Positions 1 to 6,872 of a stretch of 21,505 nucleotides of DNA are shown in pieces. This DNA comes from an uncultured Acetatifactor sp. Lineage in GTDB: Bacteria; Bacillota; Clostridia; Lachnospirales; Lachnospiraceae. Position numbers and translations under genes: made by a program. The stretch is from assembly GCA_934436245.1 (NCBI GenBank), contig CAKSAM010000039.1, positions 1 to 21,505 of the forward strand, in the 5' to 3' direction. The notes below the pieces were generated by a model. That model was not told the origin of the DNA, made no database searches, and was given only the letters and a program-made list of their open reading frames with translations. Within the stretch, counting starts at the first letter, position 1. The number at the start of each line of letters is the position of its first letter.

Positions 1-48
1 ATCGTAGATTGATTTCTTCCGAAGAGAATGGGAATAAGCATATAGATG

Positions 49-155
49 CTCTGTCCTTTTGCCTGAGAGATTGGCAGTCTGACTGCCGTACACCTTCGGC
101 GCCTTCTATACGGAAATATGAAAACTGTTTCCGTGGAAGGACTCTCCAGAGTAAA
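49..155 (-). ncRNA. Glycine riboswitch aptamer
   Basis: Read on the minus strand, the segment has the hallmark glycine-aptamer blocks in order: CTCTGGAGAG near 151-141, GCCGAAGG near 101-94, a short GGCAGTC/GACTGCC hairpin (about 87-73), then AATCTCTCAGGC and AAAAGGACAGAG ending at 49. These match the conserved core of the family, which binds glycine and usually controls glycine cleavage or sodium:alanine/glycine symporter genes. Only one aptamer is visible, so this is a singlet type or one partner of a pair whose other half is not recognisable. The controlled gene lies off the left edge and reads leftwards. A short hairpin (CCGC/GCGG, 162-175) precedes the aptamer in the leader. Confidence 0.9.
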
Positions 156-185
156 TCTTTACCGCACTAAAGCGGCAACAGAATC

Positions 186-214
186 ACAATAGCATACTTT
201 TTCACCCATTGCAA
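186..214 (-). promoter_or_regulatory. Promoter of the glycine riboswitch transcript
   Basis: Minus-strand -35 TTGCAA (209-214) and -10 TATTGT (186-191) are separated by 17 bp. Transcription would begin near 179, just upstream of the small hairpin and the aptamer. The position fits a riboswitch leader, although the boxes are not perfect consensus. Confidence 0.5.
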
Positions 215-308
215 CGTTTTTTTGCCTTTGGACATTGATCCGTGAATTGTTCCGATCGTTGATCATTGACACTTACATTTATAATCTATGATCTGTCCAG
301 CACAGGCA

Positions 309-338
309 TTGACTTTTACGGTACTATATTACTATAAT
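309..338 (+). promoter_or_regulatory. Candidate promoter for the diguanylate cyclase gene
   Basis: TTGACT (309-314) and a perfect TATAAT (333-338) lie 18 bp apart on the plus strand. The predicted start of transcription (about 345) is only a few bases before the preferred ATG at 348, so the mRNA would be nearly leaderless. A second TATAAT at 280-285 has a poorer -35 (TTGATC, 259-264, 15-bp spacer) and could give a normal leader. Confidence 0.45.
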
Positions 339-347
339 ATAATCCGT

Positions 348-2018
348 ATGAATACTAACAAGAACAATCACAAAACTTCATATTCCATTACACGTGGACT
401 GTTTTTCCTGATCATGTGTTCTGTGATTTTTACGGTACTGTATTACAGTCTGCCCAGGCAGAACCGGAAGCCGGCAATATCGGATTATGTTGATTTTTCA
501 GAAGGCTGGACCGCATCCGATGGAAGCCCCGTTGATTTTTCCCATATCAGCGGCACCTGCACAGTGACCAGGAAGCTTCCTGCGCTGACTCACGACATGA
601 CACTTTTCTTTTTTTATAAAAGCTCCAATGTCACGATCCTGATAGACGGCCGGCAGGCCTATGAGACCATGCAGCCAGAGGGCGTTTTCTTCGGCAAGAC
701 ACCGGGAGCCTCTTATGTCTCTCTGCCGATCTACCGGGAAGATTCCGGGCGCACGCTCACCCTGGTGATCGATAATCCTTATGGAGACGGCAGTGGCAAG
801 ATCAATCATATGTACCTGGGACGTAGTGAAGATATCCTGTTAAGCCGCATCCGCGACAAGGCACCCGGATTCGGCATCAGCTTCCTGATCGCCCATCTTG
901 GTCTGGCATTTATCCTGTTTTATCTGCCATTACACAAGAAGCACATCATCGGCAGCGAGATGCTTTATCTGGGATTGTTTGCCCTGAATATCGGTATCTA
1001 CATGTTGGCAGATAACCGTATGCTGCAGCTGATCCTGCGTAACAGCCATATTTATCATACAATTGCGGAACTTTTTATGATGCTGATCACCATCCCACTG
1101 TTTCTGTACCTTGGCAAAATGTATACAGAGTACTCCCCTGTGATGGTACAGGCAGCATGCCTGATCAGTGTCTTGGATTTCAGTATACGTTTCTGCCTGA
1201 ATCTGACCGGTCGCAAGGACTTCCATGAAAGTCTTCGTCTGACCCATATTACTTTTAGCATTCTGATCGCGCTTGCTATCTATGCCATCGGTAAGGAGCT
1301 TTATCAGAATCAAAAGCAGCATCTGAAGCACAATCTATATCATAACCTTGGAATTCTGTGTCTGTGCTTTGGCGTTCTACTGGATATCCTGCTGCTATGG
1401 TTCGGTAGTGCTCCCGAGACCAGTTTCTTCACACGGATCGGTGTGCTTCTGTTCCTGATCATGGAAGCAGTCCAGGTTACCCTGCGCCTCATGACCAACT
1501 ATCAGGAAGGGGTTCGTATGCAGCTGCTCAGCCGCCTGGCTTATCGCGACGGCCTGACCGACCTGCTGAACCGTACTTCCTATATGGAAGAATTGAAAAG
1601 ACTGGACGCATCCCATAATTTTCATGTGTTGCTGGCACTGTACGATGTGAATAGCCTCAAATATGTGAACGACACCTACGGTCACCAAAGCGGTGATAAA
1701 ATGATCTGCCGGGTAGCGGATACTCTGTCGGCACATCTCGGTTCCTTAGGAAAATGTTACCGGATCGGCGGAGATGAGTTCGTATTTCTGTCGACCACAG
1801 CCGATTCTGAAAAAGAATTTCTCAAGCTGCAAAGAGATTTCGAAGCGTCTCTGGGAGTTCTGAAGCTTCCGGACGGTTCCGAATATCCCATTACTGTCGC
1901 TATGGGATATTCCGTACTGACCCATAATATGCCCCGTTCCATGGACGATGTGGTCCGGGAGGCCGATGTCAAAATGTATGAGGCGAAACGACGAATGAAG
2001 ACAGAAAATCGAGGATAG
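348..2018 (+). CDS. Membrane-bound GGDEF diguanylate cyclase
   Basis: Makes the second messenger c-di-GMP from two GTP. From the ATG at 348 (556 aa): a first membrane segment at about residues 17-34, an extracytoplasmic beta-rich region (about 35-180) resembling the sensory domains paired with 7TM receptors, a block of about seven hydrophobic helices (about 185-390), then a cytoplasmic GGDEF domain (about 395-556). In that domain the LTDLLNR start, DVNSLKYVNDTYGH and an intact RIGGDEF active site are all visible, so it should be catalytic. The RxxD inhibitory site normally found just before GGDEF is absent (GSLGKCYRIGGDEF). An alternative ATG at 288 would add 20 residues; neither start has a clear Shine-Dalgarno, and 348 is preferred because it places a short basic tail before the first membrane segment. 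The ligand sensed is unknown. Confidence 0.9.
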   Translation: MNTNKNNHKTSYSITRGLFFLIMCSVIFTVLYYSLPRQNRKPAISDYVDFSEGWTASDGSPVDFSHISGTCTVTRKLPALTHDMTLFFFYKSSNVTILIDGRQAYETMQPEGVFFGKTPGASYVSLPIYREDSGRTLTLVIDNPYGDGSGKINHMYLGRSEDILLSRIRDKAPGFGISFLIAHLGLAFILFYLPLHKKHIIGSEMLYLGLFALNIGIYMLADNRMLQLILRNSHIYHTIAELFMMLITIPLFLYLGKMYTEYSPVMVQAACLISVLDFSIRFCLNLTGRKDFHESLRLTHITFSILIALAIYAIGKELYQNQKQHLKHNLYHNLGILCLCFGVLLDILLLWFGSAPETSFFTRIGVLLFLIMEAVQVTLRLMTNYQEGVRMQLLSRLAYRDGLTDLLNRTSYMEELKRLDASHNFHVLLALYDVNSLKYVNDTYGHQSGDKMICRVADTLSAHLGSLGKCYRIGGDEFVFLSTTADSEKEFLKLQRDFEASLGVLKLPDGSEYPITVAMGYSVLTHNMPRSMDDVVREADVKMYEAKRRMKTENRG

Positions 2019-2056
2019 GATTTGCAGATCTTATTTTGTTTTGTAATGTAACGCGA

Positions 2057-2211
2057 GCAATGAGCCGCGCATAGGCATAGTGAGGACAGCGATGGGCGTT
2101 TGCGCACAAATCGCTGTCTTTACTTATGCCGTGATGCGGCGAACGCCGCGATATGAAATAAGATTGGCAGCGCCTTTTGCTGACAATCTTATGAATAGCG
2201 TGGCTCATTGC
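2057..2211. repeat. Multi-arm palindromic element, type 1
   Basis: A closing 14-bp stem GCAATGAGCCGCGC (2057-2070) with GCGTGGCTCATTGC (2198-2211), one G.T pair, encloses three arms. Arm I is 2074-2093 with 2110-2130 (core ACAGCGAT/ATCGCTGT). Arm II is GCGGCG-AA-CGCCGC (2136-2149, perfect). Arm III is ATAAGATTG (2158-2166) with CAATCTTAT (2184-2192). There is no protein-coding signal. It has the same layout as the elements at 2900-3114 and 21231-21426, but mostly different paired bases. It starts about 40 bp after the diguanylate cyclase stop and may also end that transcript. Confidence 0.75.
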
Positions 2212-2221
2212 GGAAAACTGC

Positions 2222-2303
2222 CAATAAATGTGGAGCGCCCTTTGCGACACATTTATGAATTGAGTGCATGGCTCGTAACGTAGGGGGCCGTAGACCAGAC
2301 AAG
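2222..2303 (+). repeat. Partial multi-arm element, type 2 (3' part)
   Basis: From 2223 to 2284 this is the same sequence as the 3' part of the element near the right end of the window (about 21342-21403): arm III with ATAAATGTG/CACATTTAT, then TGCATGGCTCGTAAC, then CGTAGG. The tail CCGTAGACCAGACAAG is a diverged version of the tail seen in the complete copies. The 5' arm and the left half of the closing stem are missing, as if truncated by, or fused to, the type 1 element next to it. Confidence 0.75.
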
Positions 2304-2335
2304 TTCCGCCTGTTCCCATTCTTTTGCCTCAGTGT

Positions 2336-2370
2336 GGGTACAGGAGATAGGAACAAGCTAGTCTGTACCC
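2336..2370. repeat. Hairpin next to the tandem array
   Basis: GGGTACAG (2336-2343) pairs perfectly with CTGTACCC (2363-2370). The 35-bp layout (GGGTA...TACCC with an inner AACAAGCT) resembles one hairpin of the 51-bp array that begins 28 bp later and may be a diverged outlier unit. It is flanked by two copies of CCTCAG(T/C)GTG. Confidence 0.5.
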
Positions 2371-2398
2371 TTCTTCCGCCTCAGCGTGAATAGTTTAT

Positions 2399-2857
2399 GG
2401 GTATGAGTTACTTATTTTATTGCTGATACCCACACTATGAAAAGTTTGAGGGTATGAGAAGCTTGTTTTATTGCTAATACCCACGCTGTGGAAGCTTTGA
2501 GGGTATGAGAAGCTTGTTTGGTTGCTGATACCCACACTATGAAAAGTTTGAGGGTATGAGGAGCTTGTTTGGTTGCTGATACCCACACTATGAAATGTTT
2601 GTGGGTATCAGAAGCTTGTTTGGTTGCTGATACCCACGCTATGAAATGTTTGTGGGTATCAGAAGCTTGTTTGGTTGCTGATACCCACACTATGAAAAGT
2701 TTGAGGGTATGAGAAGCTTGTTTGGTTGCTGATACCCACGCTATGAAATGTTTGTGGGTATGAGAAGCTTGTTGGGTTGCTGATACCCACACTATGAAAT
2801 GTTTGTGGGTATGAGAAGCTTGTTGGGTTGCTGATACCCAAATTGTAAAAACCGGAA
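2399..2857. repeat. 51-bp tandem repeat array, nine units
   Basis: GGGTAT recurs at 2399, 2450, 2501, 2552, 2603, 2654, 2705, 2756 and 2807, exactly 51 bp apart, with a degenerate tenth start near 2858. Each unit contains a hairpin with GGGTATSAG at one end and CTGATACCC at the other around AAGCTTGTTTGGTTG; in the units at 2603 and 2654 the 9-bp stem is perfect. The joining segment offers a competing stem, TACCCACA with TGTGGGTA, between neighbouring units. Because 51 is divisible by 3, reading frames stay open through the array on the minus strand, but none has a ribosome binding site or a plausible protein. It is a minisatellite-type array and probably varies in copy number. Confidence 0.9.
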
Positions 2858-2899
2858 GGTATAACAAGGGAATTATATATTCCAGAATGCCTGCGGCAC

Positions 2900-3114
2900 G
2901 CGTTCGTCCGGTCTACGGCAACCCTACGTTACGAGCCATGCACCCAATTCATAAATGTGTCGCAAAAGACGCTCCACATTTATTTCATTAACGGCTGTCG
3001 AGTGTGTCCGTTGGACGCACGGTATAAAGTCAAAAACAAAAACAGCGACTTGTGAGCAAGCTCCCAGATCGCTGTTTCTGTTTTGACTTTGCATGGCTCG
3101 TAACTTTCAAGTTA
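2900..3114 (-). repeat. Multi-arm palindromic element, type 2, inverted copy
   Basis: Inverted relative to the copy at 21231-21426. The closing stem GTTACGAGCCATGCA (2928-2942) with TGCATGGCTCGTAAC (3090-3104) is a perfect 15 bp. Inside are the ATAAATGTG/CACATTTAT arm, an extra arm found only in this copy (GTCC/GGAC, near 3007-3015), and the long A/T-rich arm with core AGCGA/TCGCT and a GAGC/GCTC tip. One border is the perfect hairpin TAACTTTCAAGTTA (3101-3114); the other is the tail CGTTCGTCCGGTCTACGGC (2901-2919). No coding signal. Confidence 0.8.
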
Positions 3115-3142
3115 GTTTGGTGTAAAAAACCTAAAAACAATG

Positions 3143-3190
3143 AATTCCGTACAAAAAAAGTTTCTAAATCAGGAATTTTTGTACGGAATT
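3143..3190. repeat. 15-bp perfect inverted repeat
   Basis: AATTCCGTACAAAAA (3143-3157) is the exact reverse complement of TTTTTGTACGGAATT (3176-3190), with an 18-bp loop. It lies downstream of the MATE gene. It may act as a terminator, although the stem is AT-rich and no clean T-run follows, or it may be a small repeat of its own. Confidence 0.6.
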
Positions 3191-3312
3191 TCTTCATTTT
3201 GCACACTCAGCGAAAATAACAGCTTTTTACATGGCAAAATCTCCTGTTTTTGTATTTTTTTAGAAAAAAATAGCGTTTTTAGTACAAACAGAGCTCCCCG
3301 CGTATCTTTCCA

Positions 3313-4662
3313 TTAACTACGCCTGGCAGCATGTTCCAGATAAAGGAAAAATGCCACGTTCAGCACAATTCCAAACGCTGTAGAAACAGGGGCTGCGAGA
3401 CCGATATTGGTGAGGCTTGCGTCCGGCTGGATACTCATATAGTAAGCGAAGGGAAGGCGGACGAGCAGGGTCTGGATCAGCCCCTGCGTCATGACCCACA
3501 CAGTCTTGCCATTACCGTTAAAATATCCCATCATGCTGAACAGCACAGCAGTCAATAGCGTCTCCTGCGCAAAACCTTTCAGGTACTCATAGCCTCGCTG
3601 CACCACCGCCGCATCCGCAGAGAAGATTCCTGCCAGCAGATTTCCTCTAAAGAACACCAGTACAAAGGCGAAGCATCCCACCAGAAGTCCGATACCGATA
3701 CCAGTGAACATGGTCTTCTTCGCCCGCTTCTGTTCTCCGGCACCTACATTCTGTGACACGAAAGAAGAAGTGGACTGCATTAGCGCACTGGGGATCAGCA
3801 TGGCAAAGTTAACGATCTTGCATGCCACGCCGTAGCCGGAGGAAGCTTCCAGTCCCAGGCGGTTGACAAAAGCACACAGTGCCAGGAAAGAGCCTTGCGT
3901 CAGGCACTCCTGCAGAGCTAACGGCAGACCGATCTGCAGGAACTTACCGCACTGAGGATTCCAACGGAAATCATGTCTGGCAATGGTAAAGGGCAGTCCT
4001 TTTTTCACAAGGCGTACCATTGCAAACACTACGCTCAATGCCTGTGCAAAAACAGTAGCCAGTGCCGCTCCCATGGCATCCATGCCCAGTCCTGCCACCA
4101 GCACCAGATCGCCCACGACATTGACAATGCATGCCACGAAGACAAAAAGCAGCGGTGAATTGCTGTCGCCCAGTCCTCGAAAGATTGCGGACAATACGTT
4201 ATATGCCACGATAAAAAAGATTCCCGCACCGCAGATCCGGATGTAAGCTGCGGTCAACTCTACCGCCTCTTCCGGTGCCTGCATGAGAACCGCAATAGGC
4301 CGGGCAAAACCAACCATGACCACGAACAGCACCAGCGAAATTGCCGCAAACACAACGGTTCCGCCGCCGATGATACTGCCGATCTGCTCCTCCTTCTTCT
4401 CTCCCAGATACCGGGCGATCAGCACGGTAATACCCATCGCAAGCTGTGTCACCACAAAGGTCACCAGATTCAGCACCTGGCTGCCGGTAGATACCCCGGA
4501 AAGTCCTGAGGTCGTACCGAAACGTCCCACCACTAACAGATCCACTGCACCGTAGGCTGCCTGTAAGATTAAAGCTCCCAAAATGGGAACCATGAAACGG
4601 AGCAACTTTTTCAAAATGCTTCCCTGTGTAAAATCCGTCATGTCATTTTCTTTATTTTTCAA
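3313..4662 (-). CDS. MATE family multidrug efflux transporter
   Basis: Integral membrane exporter of the MATE family (449 aa, usual length), expected to use a Na+ or H+ gradient to expel drugs or other cations. It begins with the typical FTQGSILKKLLRFMVPIL before the first helix and has about twelve hydrophobic segments in two halves, including DLLVVGRFGTTSGLSGVS and a second-half GLPLALQE. The start is TTG at 4662, chosen because GGAG (on the complement of 4672-4675) sits about 8 bases upstream; the in-frame ATG at 4641 has no ribosome binding site. The start overlaps the end of the MarR gene by 11 bp, so the two are translationally coupled and the MarR protein is the likely regulator. The substrate cannot be told from sequence. 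Confidence 0.95.
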   Translation of the reverse strand: MKNKENDMTDFTQGSILKKLLRFMVPILGALILQAAYGAVDLLVVGRFGTTSGLSGVSTGSQVLNLVTFVVTQLAMGITVLIARYLGEKKEEQIGSIIGGGTVVFAAISLVLFVVMVGFARPIAVLMQAPEEAVELTAAYIRICGAGIFFIVAYNVLSAIFRGLGDSNSPLLFVFVACIVNVVGDLVLVAGLGMDAMGAALATVFAQALSVVFAMVRLVKKGLPFTIARHDFRWNPQCGKFLQIGLPLALQECLTQGSFLALCAFVNRLGLEASSGYGVACKIVNFAMLIPSALMQSTSSFVSQNVGAGEQKRAKKTMFTGIGIGLLVGCFAFVLVFFRGNLLAGIFSADAAVVQRGYEYLKGFAQETLLTAVLFSMMGYFNGNGKTVWVMTQGLIQTLLVRLPFAYYMSIQPDASLTNIGLAAPVSTAFGIVLNVAFFLYLEHAARRS

Positions 4663-5104
4663 AGTTTTTTCTCCTCTCGCACATGACCTGATAAAAGGTC
4701 TCTATGGTCTGTATCATAGTTTTCGCATCTGCTTCGGAAATGCTCTCCAGACACGGTGCCAGACCGGCAAAATAATTCTCATTATATTGTTCCGACAGTT
4801 TTCGTCCCTCTTCCGTTAGAGAAATATAGGTGATCCTGCCGTCTTCCGTCGCATTTGTTTTCCGCAGATAACCCTTTTCTTCCATTTCCTTTACTGTCCG
4901 TGTCACGCCGGGACGGGGGATATTCAGATAGTCGCTGATATCTGAAATCTTCACAGCAACACCCTCCCTCTCCTTAATCTGGATCACATCCAGGAAATGA
5001 ATATAGGAAGGTGTCACACCCGAGGGCAGCGCAGGGAGCATCTCCCGGATCCGTTTTGCCTGATAGCAGGCATCCAACATTCGTTTTATCGTCTCAACCG
5101 TCAT
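4652..5104 (-). CDS. MarR family transcriptional regulator
   Basis: Winged-helix DNA-binding regulator, 150 aa, the usual MarR length. The helix-turn-helix is at about residues 50-75 (KISDISDYLNIPRPGVTRTVKEMEEKGYL), followed by the wing signature EDGRITYISLTEEGR. First gene of a two-gene operon with the MATE exporter, the classic arrangement in which a ligand-responsive repressor controls the pump and itself. The operator candidate at 5151-5179 sits at the predicted transcription start, which supports autoregulation. GAGAGGAAAAGA lies just upstream of the ATG at 5104. The inducing ligand is unknown. Confidence 0.93.
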   Translation of the reverse strand: MTVETIKRMLDACYQAKRIREMLPALPSGVTPSYIHFLDVIQIKEREGVAVKISDISDYLNIPRPGVTRTVKEMEEKGYLRKTNATEDGRITYISLTEEGRKLSEQYNENYFAGLAPCLESISEADAKTMIQTIETFYQVMCERRKNFEK

Positions 5105-5150
5105 TCTTTTCCTCTCCGATATCTTTTTCTATCCCATATTTTATTTATAG

Positions 5151-5179
5151 TTACCTCTGGTAATTATCTTTGGTAATTA
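5151..5179. promoter_or_regulatory. Probable MarR operator
   Basis: TTACCTCTGGTAA (5151-5163) is a palindrome, and GGTAATTATCTTTGGTAATTA (5159-5179) repeats its half site twice in direct orientation. The cluster covers the predicted start point and touches the -10 box of the marR-MATE promoter, a position suited to repression. Confidence 0.6.
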
Positions 5180-5204
5180 TATGAAACCACTTCAGATTTG
5201 TCAA
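5176..5204 (-). promoter_or_regulatory. Consensus promoter of the marR-MATE operon
   Basis: On the minus strand TTGACA (5199-5204) and TATAAT (5176-5181) are both perfect, with the ideal 17-bp spacer (5182-5198). Such a strong promoter would need a repressor, which fits the overlapping palindromes. Confidence 0.85.
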
Positions 5205-5224
5205 TGAGATATTTTCATAAAAAT

Positions 5225-5263
5225 AAAAACAGCAGACTCATTTTTGAAGAATCTACTGTTTTT
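5225..5263. terminator. Rho-independent terminator after the C69 dipeptidase gene
   Basis: AAAAACAGCAGA (5225-5236) pairs with TCTACTGTTTTT (5252-5263) with one mismatch around a 15-base loop. On the minus strand the stem ends in a T-rich run, as expected for a terminator below the GH28-C69 gene pair. Confidence 0.65.
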
Positions 5264-5326
5264 ATGACTTATTCCTGTTTTCTCTTCCTTTTACTTAAAT
5301 TCTAACGATTCTGTCAGGAAAAAACT

Positions 5327-6799
5327 TTACGCATCTGATCTGGCATAAGCGTTTTTCATCTGCCCACTGAGTTCGTACAACACCTTGTCCAGAGTGTCTG
5401 ATGCTGCCTCCTGTAGCATTCCGGCAATCTTTTCGTTGGCCTCTTCCTGTAGCTTCTTACGTTCGTCTTCTTCGGTCTCCTGTGCCAGCAGCGCATCATA
5501 ACGATTCAGGATCTCATGGCTCTTCGCCGCCACCTTTTCCTGATAACGTTCAATGTGGAAGACGGATTTGTTGTAAGAAGCATCCGCCATGGCTGCGATC
5601 ATACGGCTTATCCAGTAGAAGTTCTCCGTGGAGACTTTTCCGGTGGTTCCGGATAAATACTCCGGAGTCCGGTCGATACCGGTATAAAAGGGTGCCAGCA
5701 CATTAAAGGCGTTAGAGGCCAGTGCCAGCCACTGGATAGGCTCTCCCTCCTGACGCATCTGGATCAGCGCCATGTCATCATTACGGTTGATGCCGATAGA
5801 ACGATATGCTCCACACATAGATTTATCACCGTACGAAGCATAAGGATCATAGGGTGTCCCCTGATAATGAGAGGACAGCACGTATTTTATATCCTCCACC
5901 GTGATCTTTTTCTCCGGCACCATACACCAGGGCAGGTCATCGGAAAAAGGAGTGTAGTCCGCACCCTGGCCATCCCAGACTTTTGTCCGGGGATTCAGAG
6001 TACGCAGCATATACCAGGCTCTCGCAGTATTGTATACATGGTCGGAATCGTCATGGCTGCCAAAGGCATCTCTGGCAGAAAAGCTGCCGCCCAGCGACAG
6101 ATCCAGATGATGCTTTGCAATAAACTCTTTCAGATCCGCAGAGCACATATGCTCCTTTTGCTCTGTCAGGGCATCCTCCAGATTGAAAGCATCTATTCCG
6201 AACTGGTTCGGCATCACCACATAAGCTTCATCCGGCACTCTCCGGGCGATCCAGTGATGACCGCCGATGGTCTCCAGCCACCAGATCTCATTTTTATCCG
6301 AGAAAGCAATTCCGTTCATTTCATAGGTACCATATTGCGTCAGCAGGCTTCCCAGTCTTCTGACACCCTCTCTGGCACTGTGAATGTAAGGAAGCACCAG
6401 AGACACGATGTCCTCCTCGCCGATGCCGCCGGGAATCTCTTCTGCGCCGTCCTTCGACGGAACATATTCCACCAGCGGATCCGCTCCCAGAACTCTGGCA
6501 TTGGAAGTGATGGTCTCTGTGGCCGTCATGCCTACGCCTGCCGCATTGACACCGTGTGCTGCCCAGATGCCCTCTCCGTCCAGTGCATTGGGCACTGCGG
6601 TATAACGCATCGGATTCTCCGGAAGGGTAATCTCCACATGAGAAAGCACAGATTTGTATTTCTTAGGCTGTTCTTTGGGATGCACCACGACGAATTTCTT
6701 TGGCATGAACTGTCCCGAAGGGGAATCGTCGTTGCGTGCGATCATGGTGGAACCGTCATAAGATGCTTTTTTTCCTACTAATATGGTTGTACATGGCAT
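5327..6799 (-). CDS. pepD: C69 family dipeptidase (PepD type)
   Basis: Cytoplasmic dipeptidase of peptidase family C69, an N-terminal-nucleophile hydrolase. The protein begins MPCTTILVGKKASYDGSTMIARNDD; Cys3 is the expected nucleophile exposed by processing, and the CTTILVGK...DGS...ARNDD block is the family signature. Further conserved parts are HGVNAAGVGMTATET and the GIAFSDKNEIWWLETIGGHHWIARRVPD region. Length (490 aa) is normal and there is no signal peptide. Start choice: AGGAGG (complement of 6809-6814) is 8 bases from the ATG at 6799 but only 2 from the ATG at 6805, so 6799 is preferred. It lies downstream of the GH28 gene on the same strand and may be co-transcribed; a terminator follows. 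The C-terminal 90 residues are strongly helical and charged. Confidence 0.93.
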   Translation of the reverse strand: MPCTTILVGKKASYDGSTMIARNDDSPSGQFMPKKFVVVHPKEQPKKYKSVLSHVEITLPENPMRYTAVPNALDGEGIWAAHGVNAAGVGMTATETITSNARVLGADPLVEYVPSKDGAEEIPGGIGEEDIVSLVLPYIHSAREGVRRLGSLLTQYGTYEMNGIAFSDKNEIWWLETIGGHHWIARRVPDEAYVVMPNQFGIDAFNLEDALTEQKEHMCSADLKEFIAKHHLDLSLGGSFSARDAFGSHDDSDHVYNTARAWYMLRTLNPRTKVWDGQGADYTPFSDDLPWCMVPEKKITVEDIKYVLSSHYQGTPYDPYASYGDKSMCGAYRSIGINRNDDMALIQMRQEGEPIQWLALASNAFNVLAPFYTGIDRTPEYLSGTTGKVSTENFYWISRMIAAMADASYNKSVFHIERYQEKVAAKSHEILNRYDALLAQETEEDERKKLQEEANEKIAGMLQEAASDTLDKVLYELSGQMKNAYARSDA

Positions 6800-6872
6800 A
6801 ATCATTACCTCCTGCTACTATGTTGCAAAAATTTTCCTGCGAGTACAGGAAATCTGTTTCCTGTCTGGAGCC

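Noticed and set aside
2080..2283. Small ORFs across the palindromic elements
   Set aside because: They run through hairpin arms of a repeated non-coding element and have no ribosome binding site.
2399..2857. CRISPR array
   Set aside because: The units are contiguous and similar along their whole length, with no unique spacers, and no cas genes are present.
2395..2867. Repetitive proteins on the minus strand (17-residue repeats)
   Set aside because: The frames stay open only because the 51-bp unit is divisible by 3; more than one frame is open at once, and there is no ribosome binding site or signal peptide.
5867..6781. 304-codon open frame on the plus strand
   Set aside because: It lies wholly opposite the C69 dipeptidase gene, whose motifs are intact; the frame has no family signature or ribosome binding site.
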